Shown in pieces: positions 39,947 to 52,993 of a stretch of 64,000 bases of DNA. This DNA is from Boswellia sacra (lineage: Eukaryota; Streptophyta; Magnoliopsida; Sapindales; Burseraceae). Every line of letters begins with the position of its first letter. The first letter of the stretch is position 1. The notes beneath the pieces were generated by a model. It saw nothing but the letters and a program-made list of their open reading frames with translations, did not search any database and was not told the DNA's origin. Both the position numbers and the translations under genes were made by a program. Where the stretch lies: the NCBI GenBank assembly GCA_013180625.2, contig SNVD02007530.1:62001-126000 (forward strand), written 5' to 3'.

Positions 39947-42585
39947 AGAAAATGCAAAATAAATAAATAAACTAGTAATAGAAAAAAGGTATATTGTTTA
40001 AATTAAAGCAAAATTTTCTTTATAAAATATATAAAAGTATATATTTGTAAATTTTGACAATAACAATATCATGAAATGCATAAAAATTAAAAATAAATAA
40101 AGAAAATTATAAGAACTAATATAACAACTATAATAAAACTTATATATCAAATTATATGATATAAGTTATATAAAATGGTTGTACTTGCAGCAGTTGTATT
40201 CGATTAATAACCAAACTTAAACTCCAACTGGTTATAATAATAAAAATTTACTCTTTTTTTTGTTTAAATATCATAAAAACTTATGTAAAATATCAAAATT
40301 AATATGCGTCATAAAATATGAGTATAAAATTATATTAAAACGAATATCAATAACTTCCCTGCAAGAAAGCTCTCATAAACAAATTGGCCCATAGTAAATT
40401 AAATTGTCCAGCTAGCTAATTTTCAGAATTATCTCATGTACGCATGTGGGAAACATACCCTCCATGAGGGTGTGTGTCCCAAATATGTTTGGACTGTTGT
40501 AGTAATAAGTAAATATTATTATGGATGAGGTCCGTGCGCGAGCACCCAACTAGCAATATCATGTGATGGATTCAATTGATTGGGTGGTCATGGGCCCCTA
40601 TTCAAGCATGCCCATGTCTTATTAAATATAGGTCACATGACCCCATGAACTCTCTTCCAACGCATGTTGCATCCGGAGGATCTTCGAATCATCGATCTAC
40701 CTATTATCGACATATTTATTTAATAATTTAATAACATAACAGTATATGATAAGATTTTTATAAATCTCAATATTGAAGGTAATAAATAATACTAGGTATA
40801 CAATCAAGTTATATAATCCAACCTAAATGATATGAAATGATATAAATTTATTAGACTGGTAAAATTTAAAAATAAATTAAAAAATTTTTAATACATAAAG
40901 TGGGACTCACATGTCCAAAACTTTATGCCAACTTAATATAGATTAGTTATATATCTAAAATTATCGAAAATAATTATTTGTTATATCAAATTCTTAGAAC
41001 CTGTTTTCAAAATTTTGAAATGGTAGACTAAACACGATGATTTTCATAATTTTTAATAAAAACTTTTCACAAATATCAGACCTAGGAAAGCCTTGTTAAT
41101 TTTTTTTTTTTAAATGAATATGTGAGGAGATCAAATGAATGTATTCTTGATTTTATATGTATTATTATATATTTATTTAAATTAGTTTTGAGTGCATTGT
41201 GAGTAGTCCAGAAGCAAGGTTAAGTGGTTAATGATTGAGGAGATGACTAGAAAAACAATATTGGTCATAACAATCCTACATGGCCAACTCATCAACCATT
41301 TAGTTTTTAGATTGCTTCAAGGAGTATGATACTATGGCATCACAACCATAGAAATTTATGTGGCATAATTCAACTTCGTTTCTTTAAAGAAAAAGAAAAA
41401 AAAATATTGGTTTTTTAATTTTTTAAATGTAATAGTATCTAAAAACTATATCTCTATATCAAATATCTTTCTTTAAATAAGACTTTATGTTTTCTATTAC
41501 AAGTTCGCAATTCATTGTTTTGCTCTTTCATTTTCCTAAATGCAAATTTCTTTTCTCATCGATTTTATTTTATTTAGTTTCAAAATAATTTAAACTCTAA
41601 AAGTTATTTAAAGATTTAATTATTTTGAACAAATGCCGTATTAAATGGAACAAAAAAATGATATAAAATAAGACTTTGTGCTTTTTTTTAATTACGAGTT
41701 TAGTTTAGGTATCGTAGTTCATTATTTTCCATTCAAATTTTCTTATATTTTGAAAATAATTTGAACTCTCCAAATTATTTAACGTGTTGAAATTTTTAAA
41801 GAATTATTAAAAATTTGCATTGATATTATTAAAATATTTATATATGTGAAATATTAATAGAATTTCGCATATTTATTAAAATGATTATTTTGTTATAATT
41901 TTAAAAAACTTCAATTGATTGGCGCCTAATCGCTGCAATTTAAACGAGAGGTATCTAGCATTCAGATTCTCTGCAGACGGCAGTGAACAAAGCTGCATTC
42001 GCCACGTCACCAAGAAGACCGACACCTTTGACCGCATTCCCAGACCTCACTACACCCGATTAAAGTTCCTCATTTTAAATTCGAACTACCATTCATACTC
42101 CTCATTATTTACAAAGATTTTTTTAGTTATTTATTTTAGTTTTTTATCATTGAGGAACCTTTTTAGTTTATTTAAATAACTTAAATATCCCATTAGTGGA
42201 ATTGAATTTTATATTATACATATATTAAATTGGAACTTATGGAAAAAAATTAGAAGTTAACCCGTTTAATTATTTTAAACAAATTAAATTATTCAGTTAC
42301 ATTACTTATACGTGTATATTTATTTATTTACTTATATATCTTGTTAACGAGTTGTTTAAAATTAGTTATGCTATGATAACAAAAAGAATTATCAAAACAA
42401 ACTATAACTAAGTGATAAATCATAAAATGAATTCCATATTAAAAATTTATACGTTATAACCTTATATGATATTTGATCCATTCATAGTCGCATATGACAA
42501 GTTTGATATAGCGTCCGATAGCCTCTACTAGGATTGTTTTAGTGTCTCAAATAGTGTCATGAAATACAATATCTTACATTGATCT
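39947..42585. other. AT-rich intergenic spacer
   Basis: No gene found. A short patch at about 41.91-42.06 kb is much more GC-balanced than its flanks and reads open in one frame, possibly a decayed gene or element fragment. I do not recognise it. 40.44-40.70 kb is likewise higher-complexity but carries nothing I can name. Confidence 0.45.
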
Positions 42586-42595
42586 ATTTAACAGC

Positions 42596-43611
42596 GGGTT
42601 AATATCACAAACCATCAATATGTTTGGGCTTAATTACACTTAGAGTTATCGTTTGTAATTTTTATCACAGGCTATCCATAACTTTTGAAAAAAATCACGG
42701 ACCACCCTTCCGTCAAAAACTCCATTAGATGTTCGTACTTAAAAAAAAAGCAGGGTTAAAATAGTAAAATAACAAAAAATGTCAACATGTAAAGTGGGAG
42801 TCAACATATATAAATAGATTAATATCATATACCACCCCTATGTTTTACCTTAATCACACATAGAGTCAACGTTTGCAATTTTTGTCATTGCTTACCCATA
42901 ACTTTTAAAAAAATAATTATAAATCACCATTCTGTTAGTTTGACCATAAGATGACGTCAGATTTCTATCCAAAACTATTACAATTTATGTAAACACATAT
43001 AAAGTGAAAATAAATATCACTTCATATAAATAAATATAAAGTAAAAAAAAAACCTTTTCATTACCCCCAGCAGAGCAACTTATCGCCATTATGTGTTTTC
43101 AAGATTTTCAAAATTAAAATATATTTTTTCGAGATTTTTGATCTAGATTTTTTCTGCATTATGTGTCCTTTATTTGAAAATTAAATTAAGAGTATTTGAA
43201 ATAGTTTTCAGTAAATAATACTTTTTTTTAATGAGTGAAAATGAAGACATTTCAACGAAAGAGGTACAAGATTATGAGTTTCACTCAAACGAATAGAAGG
43301 GTGATCTGTGATTTTTTTTTTAAAGTTAGGGGTAGACTATGAGAAAAATTGTAAATGATGACTCTGGGGTAATTAAGCTAAAATATAAGGGTGATCTGTG
43401 ATATTAACTATTTTTCAAATTCTTATGAAGGGTATTTTAGTAATTATAATAGTTTTAGACATAAATATGACGTCATCTAATAGTCAAATTAACGGAATAG
43501 TGGTTCTTAATTTTTTTTCAAAAGTTAGGAGTAACCTATGATAAAACTTGTAAACGATGACTCTGAGTGTATTTAAGCTCAAACATAGGGGTGGTTTGTA
43601 AATGTTAACCC
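42596..43611. mobile_element. Mutator-like MITE with nested inverted repeats, 1.0 kb
   Basis: GGGTTAATATCACAAACC at the left matches the reverse complement of the right end GGGTTAACATTTACAAACC. The inverted repeats extend for over 100 bases (TATGTTTGRGCTTAA and TTTTGAAAAAAA blocks). The 10-bp direct repeat ATTTAACAGC lies immediately outside both ends (42586-42595 and 43612-43621), as expected for Mutator-like elements (9-11 bp). A second, inner inverted pair begins at about 42822 and ends about 43415, so the same block occurs four times, two in each orientation. No coding capacity. Confidence 0.85.
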
Positions 43612-43847
43612 ATTTAACAGCCCCTAATCGAGTTATTGTTTTAAAAGTAATCCGTTATGATGCTTGGAGAATGATCCAGTATTTTAAGTACCTATTATTT
43701 GTATTTTGACATTTTAGTACCGTTCGGGGAATAAGGACAAAGTAAGTAGCTAAGTAAAGAAACAAAAGGGAGTCGTTTACAGAGTGTCTTTTACTCGTCT
43801 CCATCTATGTTTGAAAACTGAAAGAGCCAAGCGAAGCGAAGCCAAGA

Positions 43848-46800
43848 ATGCCAGCCACAGTCTCCGATACTCCCTTCGATCTCAGAGTAAGCTTTCTTCC
43901 TTACTCTCTCTTCAAACCCTAAGTTCCGCATTTTTACCATTTTGACCTCTCAATTCCTCACTCTCTACTTCTTCCTCCTCACAGTCGCCCACTCAGTCCT
44001 CCTCCTCCGCCTTCGTCGGGTAAGTTCTCTCTCGCTCCCTCTCCCTCTCCCTCTCCCTCTCTTTAAGACAAATGTACGTAAACGTCGTCGTTTTAGAGTT
44101 TTGATTTGTTTTGGTTGTTGCTAATTACTTCTCTCAGAGATTACACGTTCGCCGATGTGGGAAACCTCGACCATTGTGCCAAGTACTTGAACCAGACGCT
44201 TGTGACGTTCGGCTTCCCGGCTTCCCTCGATCTCTTCAACAATGATCCGGTGCGTTTGGTTCCCTTCTCCTTCCCCTCCCTCGCTACGCGTTGTTTTGTA
44301 ATGTTCTTAAGCATTTCCAATTCGCTTTACTTGCTGATTGGTTGTGTTTTTGTTTTCGTTAGGTTTCGATTGCCAGGACTTGCAATTGTATATACTCTCT
44401 GTTGCAGCAGAGGCAGCGGGACCTTGAATCTCGAGAGTCTGCTAATGAGCAGAGACAGAGGTAATCAATCTGATGTTTGATAAGAGCAGGAAAGATCTGA
44501 TACTTGTTCTGGTTGATCATCTTTTCTTCATTTTCTGTGTAACTCCATAGATGCTTTCATTTGTTCTCATTTGATTTTGGGTTTGTTTTCTTACAAAATT
44601 CTGAATAAATTTTGGGTTCAAGATATGGCCTGATGGGTTTGTTGCTTTTAACTAATTAAGGTTGATGTGGAATTGTGAATTTGCTTCCACGTCTGCTTAC
44701 AAGTCATTAGCTTGAGTAAGTAAGACATAATTTGTTTTCATGTTACAGACTATTATCGGACATATCGAGACTAGAGGCCAAAGTTGAGAGACTTGAGACA
44801 CAGATACAAGCCAAAGATAGGGAGATAGCAACAATCACTCGAACGGTTAGTTAGTAACATAAGGAGTAGAAAAGTGGCTTTGGTTGATGATTTTCTTGAT
44901 ACTTACAGCAATCTGGCATAATTAGGAAGCCAAAGCTACGGCTGCTTTTAAGGCCCAAATTGAGAAACTTCAGCAAGAACGTGATGAGTTTCAAAGGATG
45001 GTCATTGGTAATCAGGTCAGCACAATTGAATTATCTGGTTGTAGTTTTTTTTCTTTTCTGTATTTTTATTTCTTTTATACATCTATTAGTCAGATATTTC
45101 AAGTTCTAATGTGATCTTTTGATGGTGCAAAAGCAAGTGAGGACTCAACAAATACATGAGATGAAGAAAAAAGAAAAGGAATATATAAAGTTGCAGGTTA
45201 GGTTTATTTTTCAATGAGTTTTGGGCTTTTGAAAAGGTTACTTGTGATCACAAAGTATGTTTACTGGATATGAAAATGTATATATTTGGTGGATAAGTTA
45301 ATAAAAATGGATATGGCAATTTATTGTTTTACTTGCAGGAGAGGTTAAACCAAGTACTGATGGAGAAAAAGAAGGAATCTAGATCAGGCATGGAGATTAT
45401 GAATTTGCTCCAGGTATTGGTTGCAGTGTTACTAGTAATAGGACTTTTAATAATTTTAATTTTCTTTTTCATTAATGATTTTTGTGATTCGTGTGAATGT
45501 GTTAACAGAAAGAAGGGCGGCAGCGTGGGACATGGAACGGAAAGAAGGCTGATAATGACTTTTATAAAAAGATTGTATGCAGAGTCACTAATTCTTTGTA
45601 TTTATGTCACAGTGAATGTGTGATTGACGAAATGCTTTTGGCAGGTGGATGCTTATGAGGCAAAAAATCAGGAATTGATGGCAGAAAATACAGATTTAAG
45701 GGCATTATTACGGTCAATGCAGGTGTTTGCTAAACATTCTATCACTGTTGTTATGATTACCAAATTTTTGTCTGTGAAACTCAACTTTGGTGTTGAGTAC
45801 TTAGCAGTAATGAGGCAGATTGAAAGGCTTATTAGGTTTAATTTGTAGTCTGGGTTTTTCCCGGTGTTCTTCTTTCAGTAGAAATGTAGAATGAAATTAA
45901 ATAAGTTCATGTGGATGTTGACTGTTTGGTGCCAACTGCAAAGCTATGAATGCTTGTTTCTTTTGCCAGTGACCCAACCTGTTTTGATTGTCATTGGAGA
46001 ATGACGTTATGTGCTTTAACATTCCACAGTAGCTTTTGTGCTTGATATGAGATCTGCTAGAACATAAAATTCAAGATTCACAAATTTCATGTCCCTTAGC
46101 AAAGTTTTCTGTTTGTTGTTTTGTAATGGTTGATATTGTCATGTGATTCATGTATGACTTGATTTGGGCACATGATAATTTGTTTGTTACATATTAATAT
46201 ACATTCAGACATAAATGTGGCTACAATCACTTGTTTTTGGCATTGGTATTGTTAATGTGATAAACAATGTGTATCTGATGTCTTCCTACAATAACAAAAA
46301 AGTAGAAAATTTTTAAGTTACACCTTGCCAAAGCATTGTCCTAGGTAGGATGTTTTAGGAATTGTACAATCCTCAGTATACTTTTATGAAGTGGCCACTC
46401 CCATGACCTTGTAGATATTCTTCTGCTCTTGTCAGCCTTGAGACATTGCTTAGGTACATAGATTTGCAAATGGGGCACCGGTACATGTTTTGTACCTGTA
46501 GCAGAGCCTTTCAAAAGGAAGTCCATCAAAATCCTTTTTACTTTTTCCTATTTTGATATATTACATTATACTTTCAGTAGCTTTAGGCGTTAGAAGTTTA
46601 ATTTTTGTTTCTATGGCAATCGAATATGACCATTATTTGGCATTCCTGGGTTACAGGTGGATATGCGTGATTTCATAAATGCCCCTAATGGATCATCCAA
46701 GCAGTCTGTGGCTGTCAATGAAAGACTTGAAACAGACCCCTCACAGTCTCCACTGGGTGGGAGGACGGTATGGCAGCTCTTTGATGATGCACATTTATGT

Positions 46801-48000
46801 TCATTGATTCAAATGCTGGAAGCCTTCATAGTAAATTATTTGCAGGATGTCTTTGACTTGCCTTTTCACATGGCTAGAGATCAAATAGAAGAAAGTCTTC
46901 GAGCCAAGATGGCTTCCATAAAGGTATTTGTCTTCAATATTATTTATTGTTTAATCATGTAGTAAGTCTCACTGATGATGTTTTTTTCTATTTATTCTTT
47001 TGAACTTGAAGGAGCGCATGGTTCAGTTGCAAGATGCACAGAAAGGAGCAGAAGTTACTTCTGAAGCAACTGAGAGGGAGCTTGAACTCGAAGCTCAACT
47101 TGTTGAGGCGAGGAGCATAATTCAAGAGCAGGTACTGTACTTGCTCATTAGGGACTAGAATGATTTAGTTCAACATTTGTTTGCTAAAATTTGATTTTAA
47201 TTTATCTGTATAATTCAGATTAAGTTTCGTACGGCTTTATGAACTGTTTGCTAAGATTGATCCTGAAAAAGAAGGATAAGCATGGCTAGTTCATGAACAG
47301 CCAACTGCTGCACTATAAAATGGGAATTGATCTGAGCTTAATAAGGGGCCTACTATAATAATAGAATTGTCAGAATGACATGTATCTGCCTGTTGGAACC
47401 GATCTTTCGATATTTACCCATATTTGTTTGCTTGTCATTTATAGTTGTAGAATCTTTCACCCTTTTGTTTTACTGTTGTAGAAGATCCCTTTTCTGAATG
47501 TTGAACTTTTTGAAATTTTCAAGGTCTGGAACCATCCACTTTTGAAGAATTTGTTCCATTAAATTTATTGTTTACAAGTTTATCATTTTAAGAACTTTAG
47601 ACATCCAGGATCCTAACTGCTTTGCAAATTGAGGGACAATTTTTGTGAAGGAAAAGGAGGCCAGAATGCCAACGGTGTTATTATTGAATTTGAAAATGGT
47701 TTGCCATTCAATTTAGTTGGTTACCCACGGGCACTTCAAATATCTAGTGGTTTCGTTTTTAATATTTTATTTTCTTCTAGTTTATTTGTTTAAGGATAAA
47801 TAGAGTGTTGCTGTATGTTATTGCAGGCATCCATAATGTCAAAACATCTAGCTAAGTCTGAGGGACCAAGGTATTCAACGCACGTACTCCCTCTTTTGGT
47901 GGATTATAGATTTAAACTGTAACATATATCTATGCAAGAGACTGAATATCCATTTTGATGTGACAGGGAATCTATCATTTCATTACCAGTGGAGGTATAA
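43848..48000 (+). CDS. coiled-coil protein, plant afadin/alpha-actinin-binding (ADIP/SSX2IP-like) family
   Basis: Fifteen exons join in frame to 379 codons plus stop: 43848-43886, 43985-44019, 44138-44249, 44363-44460, 44749-44845, 44926-45015, 45134-45196, 45339-45413, 45509-45574, 45645-45722, 46657-46767, 46846-46923, 47012-47131, 47827-47870 and 47967-48000. The N-terminal part (DYTFADVGNLDHCAKYLNQT) resembles the conserved start of the ADIP domain. It is followed by long heptad-like, Glu/Lys/Gln-rich coiled coils (about residues 85-220 and 300-360). The animal relatives act at cell junctions and centrosomes; the plant function is not established, and no enzyme motif is visible. The last exon can run into TAA (48000) or be spliced at GAG/GTATAA to about 48435, ending GVstop at 48443. 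The family call rests on memory of plant homologues. Confidence 0.85.
46768..46845 (+). other. exitron candidate: 78-nt in-frame intron
   Basis: The interval between two coding exons has GT and AG ends and a TTGCAG acceptor. It is a multiple of three, contains no stop, and stays in the reading frame of both neighbours. Retention would insert 26 residues, largely hydrophobic (VWQLFDDAHL at the start). The spliced form joins GGRT to DVFDLPFH, which I think is the ancestral sequence. Confidence 0.7.
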
Positions 48001-48952
48001 AGTAAAATTTATTTTGTTCTTTAGCTGTTTACCAACCAGAATATTCTTCTTGCTGTTTAAGAGTTTATTAATGGATCTGAGGTTTGGAACTTCATTAATG
48101 TGATTAGAGTTTTACCCTATTTTTATATAACATTTTCATTCTCGCTCTCACACACAATATATGCACAAATTTTTTTCTTTCAAGTAACAAAAATTAAGAA
48201 TATTTTTCCTGCATTTTTCTTTTATTTGTTATTTCTTTTTTTCAAGTAAAAGCCTTCATTTTTATGAATGTGTTATCTTGGTAAGTATATGATTATCTTC
48301 TTCGCAAATTAGATAAGAGGTGAATTAAGTATTTACATTAAAAACAAACATAAGAAGAACAAAGCTCTGAGTTGTCAAATATGAAGTTTTGCATTGCTGT
48401 CTGGTGTCAGTTTTAATGCCTTTTTATTGTTCAGGGCGTGTGAAATTAAGGAGCTTTATGGTATTCTTGAGTTTCAAATTCGGCCACATTTCGTGATCGG
48501 GAGCAGCAAGCATGTAAACCTTGGTTTGCATTTTCCTAACCAGATTCTCTGGTAATCTTATTTGTTCAGTTTAATGTAAACCTTGGAGAGTTTACTTTCT
48601 AGCTGTAATACAATGTAATTAGCAGCAGTAAGTGATAGTGTATGCTGCATATGAGCCAAGTAAAACTTATTGTATCCCATCTATGCTCTTATGTTAAAGT
48701 GTTCTTATTTTCTTTGTGAGCACCTAGAAATTCTCTCCATTTTAGAATTTCACCTATGAATTCTTTTTATCTTTGGTTCATTGGTCACAATATTAGTGCT
48801 ATTGGAAGATGCAACATTTGGAATGTCAGCAGGATTTCACTTCCTTTACTCGTAGCTTTAGAACCAAAGTGAAAGTTAATTTTATAATAGTATGTAATTA
48901 ATATTTATATAGATTACATATTTAGTAAATTTGATTTTAATAATTTATAGGA

Positions 48953-49215
48953 AACAATGCTATACTTATAAAATTTAAACTACAAAGATTGTATTTTAAT
49001 TGATGTGGTAGGTGATATGACAATGTCACATTATATGTGATTTATTATCTTTTATTTGAATTAAGGATTTTCTTTTCGTCATCATTTTTGAATAATCAAT
49101 TAATTAAAATGGGTGATATGGTTGATGATAAGGCATTGTCAAGTAATTGTTACATCAGTTGGATATAAATTTTGTTTTTCAGCAATGTAAATGTAAATGT
49201 AAATGTAGCATTACT
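48953..49215. mobile_element. MITE-like element, AATGCTA-type ends
   Basis: The left end AACAATGCTATACTTATAAA and the reverse complement of the right end AGTAATGCTACATTTACAT are inverted repeats. Flanks TTTATA and TTTATG could be an imperfect duplication. The right end contains three copies of ATGTAA. Related ends occur at 27924-28113. Confidence 0.45.
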
Positions 49216-50942
49216 CGTTTATGAGATATATTTTTACTCTTTTTTTGTTAAATAAAAAATATATTTCTAACTAAATAAGAATAATAATGTCTTCACGTAG
49301 ATCAACTCAACATCAATCAAAGCTTAGACTTGCTGGCTAAAACTAACAATAGGAGATGTGGATGATTCTAAGTCATAGAATGACGACCCATTAATATTAC
49401 GACAAACTTAAGAGGAGATGCAATCGGATATTAGGCTTTTAAATATTGATACATAAATCCATCTTTTGCAGACATGTCAGGTTCAATTAGTCTTCTAATT
49501 ATTATTTTTTAACACAGTCTGGCGTCGTTTATAATTATTTTGCGGTCGAGCACGGCAAATTTATTAAAGTTTTTGAACCAACAAGTCGCCATTAATTCAA
49601 CAGGACTAAACCCCAATTAAGCTGATCCAATCATGGGATACATCTTGAAATGAATCAGAAAAGTAGTCGTTGTGCATCAAATTCTTCAACTTGCAATGCC
49701 TACAATTCAAGACCATTTAAGAACTATAAAAATAATAATAATAATAATAAATCAAATCAGATGGGCGAACAACATTTCCTTTTTAATATATAAATCGCAA
49801 TCATAGATCAATCACTCTATTTCTCATCTAAACAAGTACATTTATTTTAATTTACTGTGAATAAATTAACATCCTTTGTTCAAATTTCAATGATTCCGTT
49901 AACCACCCCCGCCATGATTTCATTAATCTAATCATTGTTAGTAGACGCCAGAATTAAAACAAAAAACAAAAAATAAAAAAAAAATAAAAACAAATGTTTC
50001 TCAAAGTAAAAAGTAAATAATAGATAAATCTTCATTGTCCATCCATTCAATGAACCAAGCTTAAGGGTTTCTCCATTAGAAAGAGTCCAACTTTAACTTT
50101 GCTGCACATAGCTGTGGCCAGAAGTGAGCTGATCATGTTACAGCTAGATACGACGGGCATTCTTGTCATCACGAAAAAGAAATTCAAGGTTAAACTCGCT
50201 ATCAGATTGTAGAGGGCGAATTGCACAACGACAAGTGGGCAGCTACAATGATTGAAAGAATGATTAAAGATAGAGAATAACGAAGAGGTAAAAGTAAGTA
50301 GCAAGAAAAGTGGAGATGATCATATCTTAAGGGTTTGGTAATTTGCACATGCAACAGAAACCGGCCAACACTACCAGAGTGCTTAAAAAATTTTTAACGT
50401 AAGCTTGAGAACAAAGATAAATCTACCTTTTCCATTTTCTCTTGTTTGCTTGCCTATGCCAAAAGATCAATTCAAGTCACTCAAATTAGAAGTAACATAA
50501 CACTAGGAGTAACACATTAATTGGGTCCAACATTAATATTTTAGACTTCATCCAATCAAAATTGAGTATTTATCAAATTAAAGACATAGCTAATTGATTA
50601 TAATAAAAATATTCTTTGTAACATTAAACAATATCCCTTCACTTTGGGAACACACATTAAAACTACCGTCATTTTTGTTAGGAATTATATAGTAGTTGTT
50701 TAACTTTCATATCATTTTAAGAAACTACAAACTATCATTTCATGGATGATTTTAAAATCTTTTAGGTGAGAGGTCGGAATTAACGTTTAAGTCTCTAACA
50801 ACATGAAAATCAAAACATAAAAACAATAAATTAAAACCGTAATTGAATATTTAATTGTCAAAACAATGGGATCATGCACCCTAATACTCCGTCATTCGCC
50901 TCTGAAACCGGACCAACTAAATTCTCTCTCTATCTCTCCATA

Positions 50943-50960
50943 TATATATGTATATATACA
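50943..50960 (+). promoter_or_regulatory. TATA box of the DUF688-like gene
   Basis: TATATATGTATATATAC lies about 150 bases upstream of the start codon. A CT-rich tract (CTCTCTCTATCTCTCC) sits just before it. Transcription would begin near 50985, giving a leader of about 120 bases. Confidence 0.5.
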
Positions 50961-51104
50961 CATGCAGCAGCTTGCATTTCCCTTCTAACAAATCATAGAA
51001 TTGTTTCATTCACAGAGAAAAACTAGAAATTAACAAACACAGCAACACAAGAACTACATTATACATATATATCGATCAAACGAGTCGATTTCGATTTATT
51101 CCCA

Positions 51105-51755
51105 ATGGAGAATAATCATAGAAGAAAGGTTTCCCTGCTTGAAGGGTCATCGGGAGAGGATTTCAACTTCATCAATAAAGTTCTTTCTAGAGATTCTTCC
51201 GTGGGACGCTCTTCTCGAGTACTTTACTACCGGAGTCCTGAAGGGGTGCCATTTCAATGGGAAATGCAGCCGGGGACACCCAAAGATCCACCGCAGGCTG
51301 AGGCTCTTCCACCTCTCAGCCCCCCACCAGCCGTCCTCAGCTTAGGGTTTCCTAAACCATGCGTTAACGTTGAAGAGCCTAGGCCTTCCATGAGATCTAG
51401 GCTCAAGTTTTGGAAGCAGAACAAGAAAAACAATAGTTCTGAAACCGGGAAGGAAACTACAGGATTGAATTTTAAGGGAAGTAGTGTTGCGAATGATATT
51501 TCGTCCGATAATAAGTCTGCAAAATCTGATCAATCTTGTAGCTCTGATTGTGAAGAGTTCATGGCGTCTTCACCTGGTAATTCAAGCTCATCATCATCCT
51601 CATCGTCCTTCTCTTCATCCAATATTGTTCAATCTTCTCAGTCGTCATCCGGATTGCAGAGCCTAGCTGCAGTGGAATCAAGAGATCATCATGGCCTTCA
51701 TGGTTGCAGCCCTTTGAATTTCACTTCGATTCTCGCTCGAGTTGCCAAGAGATAG
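51105..51755 (+). CDS. DUF688-like protein, single exon
   Basis: A 216-residue intronless gene with an upstream TATA box and stop at 51753-51755. Residues 49-60 form PFQWEMQPGTPK, the signature shared by plant DUF688-type proteins, in which a basic Trp/Met/Pro motif sits near the N terminus. It is followed by a Pro-rich stretch (residues 61-80), a basic KFWKQNKKN patch and a long Ser-rich low-complexity region. No signal peptide or membrane segment is visible, so it is probably soluble, cytosolic or nuclear. Biochemical function is unknown. The ATG is the first in frame, preceded by an A-rich leader. Two other frames over the same region read as shorter shadows. Confidence 0.85.
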   Translation: MENNHRRKVSLLEGSSGEDFNFINKVLSRDSSVGRSSRVLYYRSPEGVPFQWEMQPGTPKDPPQAEALPPLSPPPAVLSLGFPKPCVNVEEPRPSMRSRLKFWKQNKKNNSSETGKETTGLNFKGSSVANDISSDNKSAKSDQSCSSDCEEFMASSPGNSSSSSSSSSFSSSNIVQSSQSSSGLQSLAAVESRDHHGLHGCSPLNFTSILARVAKR

Positions 51756-52679
51756 ATATGATCAGAATAATATATTAATTAATCAGACTCTCTATATATA
51801 TGATTATAATATTCTTGTTTTCTTTATTTTTTTGTTTTTGTTTTTAATTTTTCAATTATGTTTTCGAATTCTATGTAACATAAGTGTAGAAATTACAGTA
51901 AACCATTCAGTATAATATTCTTGTTGATTATATTTTCTATAAAAAGGGTATGTAAATTGGATCAAATAATTTGATATATGTAATTATTAATCTTGTAATT
52001 ATTTATTAATTCCTTCAAAGTTCATTGTTAAATATCGATGAAACTGGGTATATAACTTGATCTGCATTAATATTACAAATAAAAATACAAAAATTTAAAT
52101 GTTAAAATATGCGAAGGAATAATTTTAATCATGTTTCGATGATATTGATTTTTCAACTACTTGATTTGACCAACAGGAGAGTAGGGTAGGTACTTCCGAA
52201 AATGAATAAAAATATTGAAATCAAACTATATAATAACAATAATAAAAAAAGGTAAAGTTTTTTAAGATGGAAAATTTGAATAATAGCTACCTAGAGCTAT
52301 GGAAATGCCAGAGACTAAATATATGGTAATAATTAATTAAATATATAGTACGAGTTTCGGAAAACAAAAATTAACGAGAATCTATAATTGGTTAATTGAC
52401 AGAAAACAAAAGCAACCCACCTGCCTTAAAGTCACTCAAGCTCACTCTAAAGATCCTTCACTATTTAATACAAATATTATATATAACAAGAATTTGCGAC
52501 ACTCCTATACAAATAATTTTCTAATATTTCTAATCTCTCTTCTCTTTTTTCTCCTCGGTTTCTCTCCACCCAATTAAACTCATGAAATTAAGCGAAAAAC
52601 TAAGAAAATCATTTGTAGAATTCTAAAATCTTCCGTTGGGAAACCATAAGCATTACTTATCTCAAAATTAAGAATATGA
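51756..52679. other. AT-rich spacer downstream of the DUF688-like gene
   Basis: 3' UTR followed by AT-rich DNA. No gene or repeat with definable ends is seen. Confidence 0.5.
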
Positions 52680-52958
52680 ACCGAACCGAACAGAACCGAA
52701 CCTAAGTGTGCATGTGTTCTACACACGCGCACGTGCACACACGACACACACACACACACATGTATGTATCTCAAAATTAAGAATTTGAACTGAACCGAAT
52801 CAAAGTGTGCATGTGTTCCTCTCTCTCTATATATATATACACACACACACATATATACACACATACATACATATATATATATATACATATACATGTATAT
52901 ATATATGTATGTATGTATACACACACATATATACACACATACATACATATATATATAC

Positions 52959-52993
<35 letters not shown>

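Larger units (their letters stand above)
48444..51104. other. intergenic region between ADIP-like and DUF688-like genes
   Basis: Starts with the presumed 3' UTR of the upstream gene. It contains an AATGCTA-type MITE (48953-49215) and two short minus-strand stretches with protein-like reading (about 50.12-50.24 kb and 49.60-49.70 kb) that may be relics of an unrecognised gene. The end is the promoter of the next gene. No complete gene is visible. Confidence 0.5.

Noticed and set aside
41919..42179. An 86-codon frame in a GC-balanced patch
   Set aside because: It starts from TTG rather than ATG, becomes low-complexity in its second half and shows no known domain.
43942..44480. Two plus-strand frames starting near the ADIP-like gene
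   Set aside because: They run through introns 1-4 of that gene. The splice-joined exons give the continuous family-like protein.
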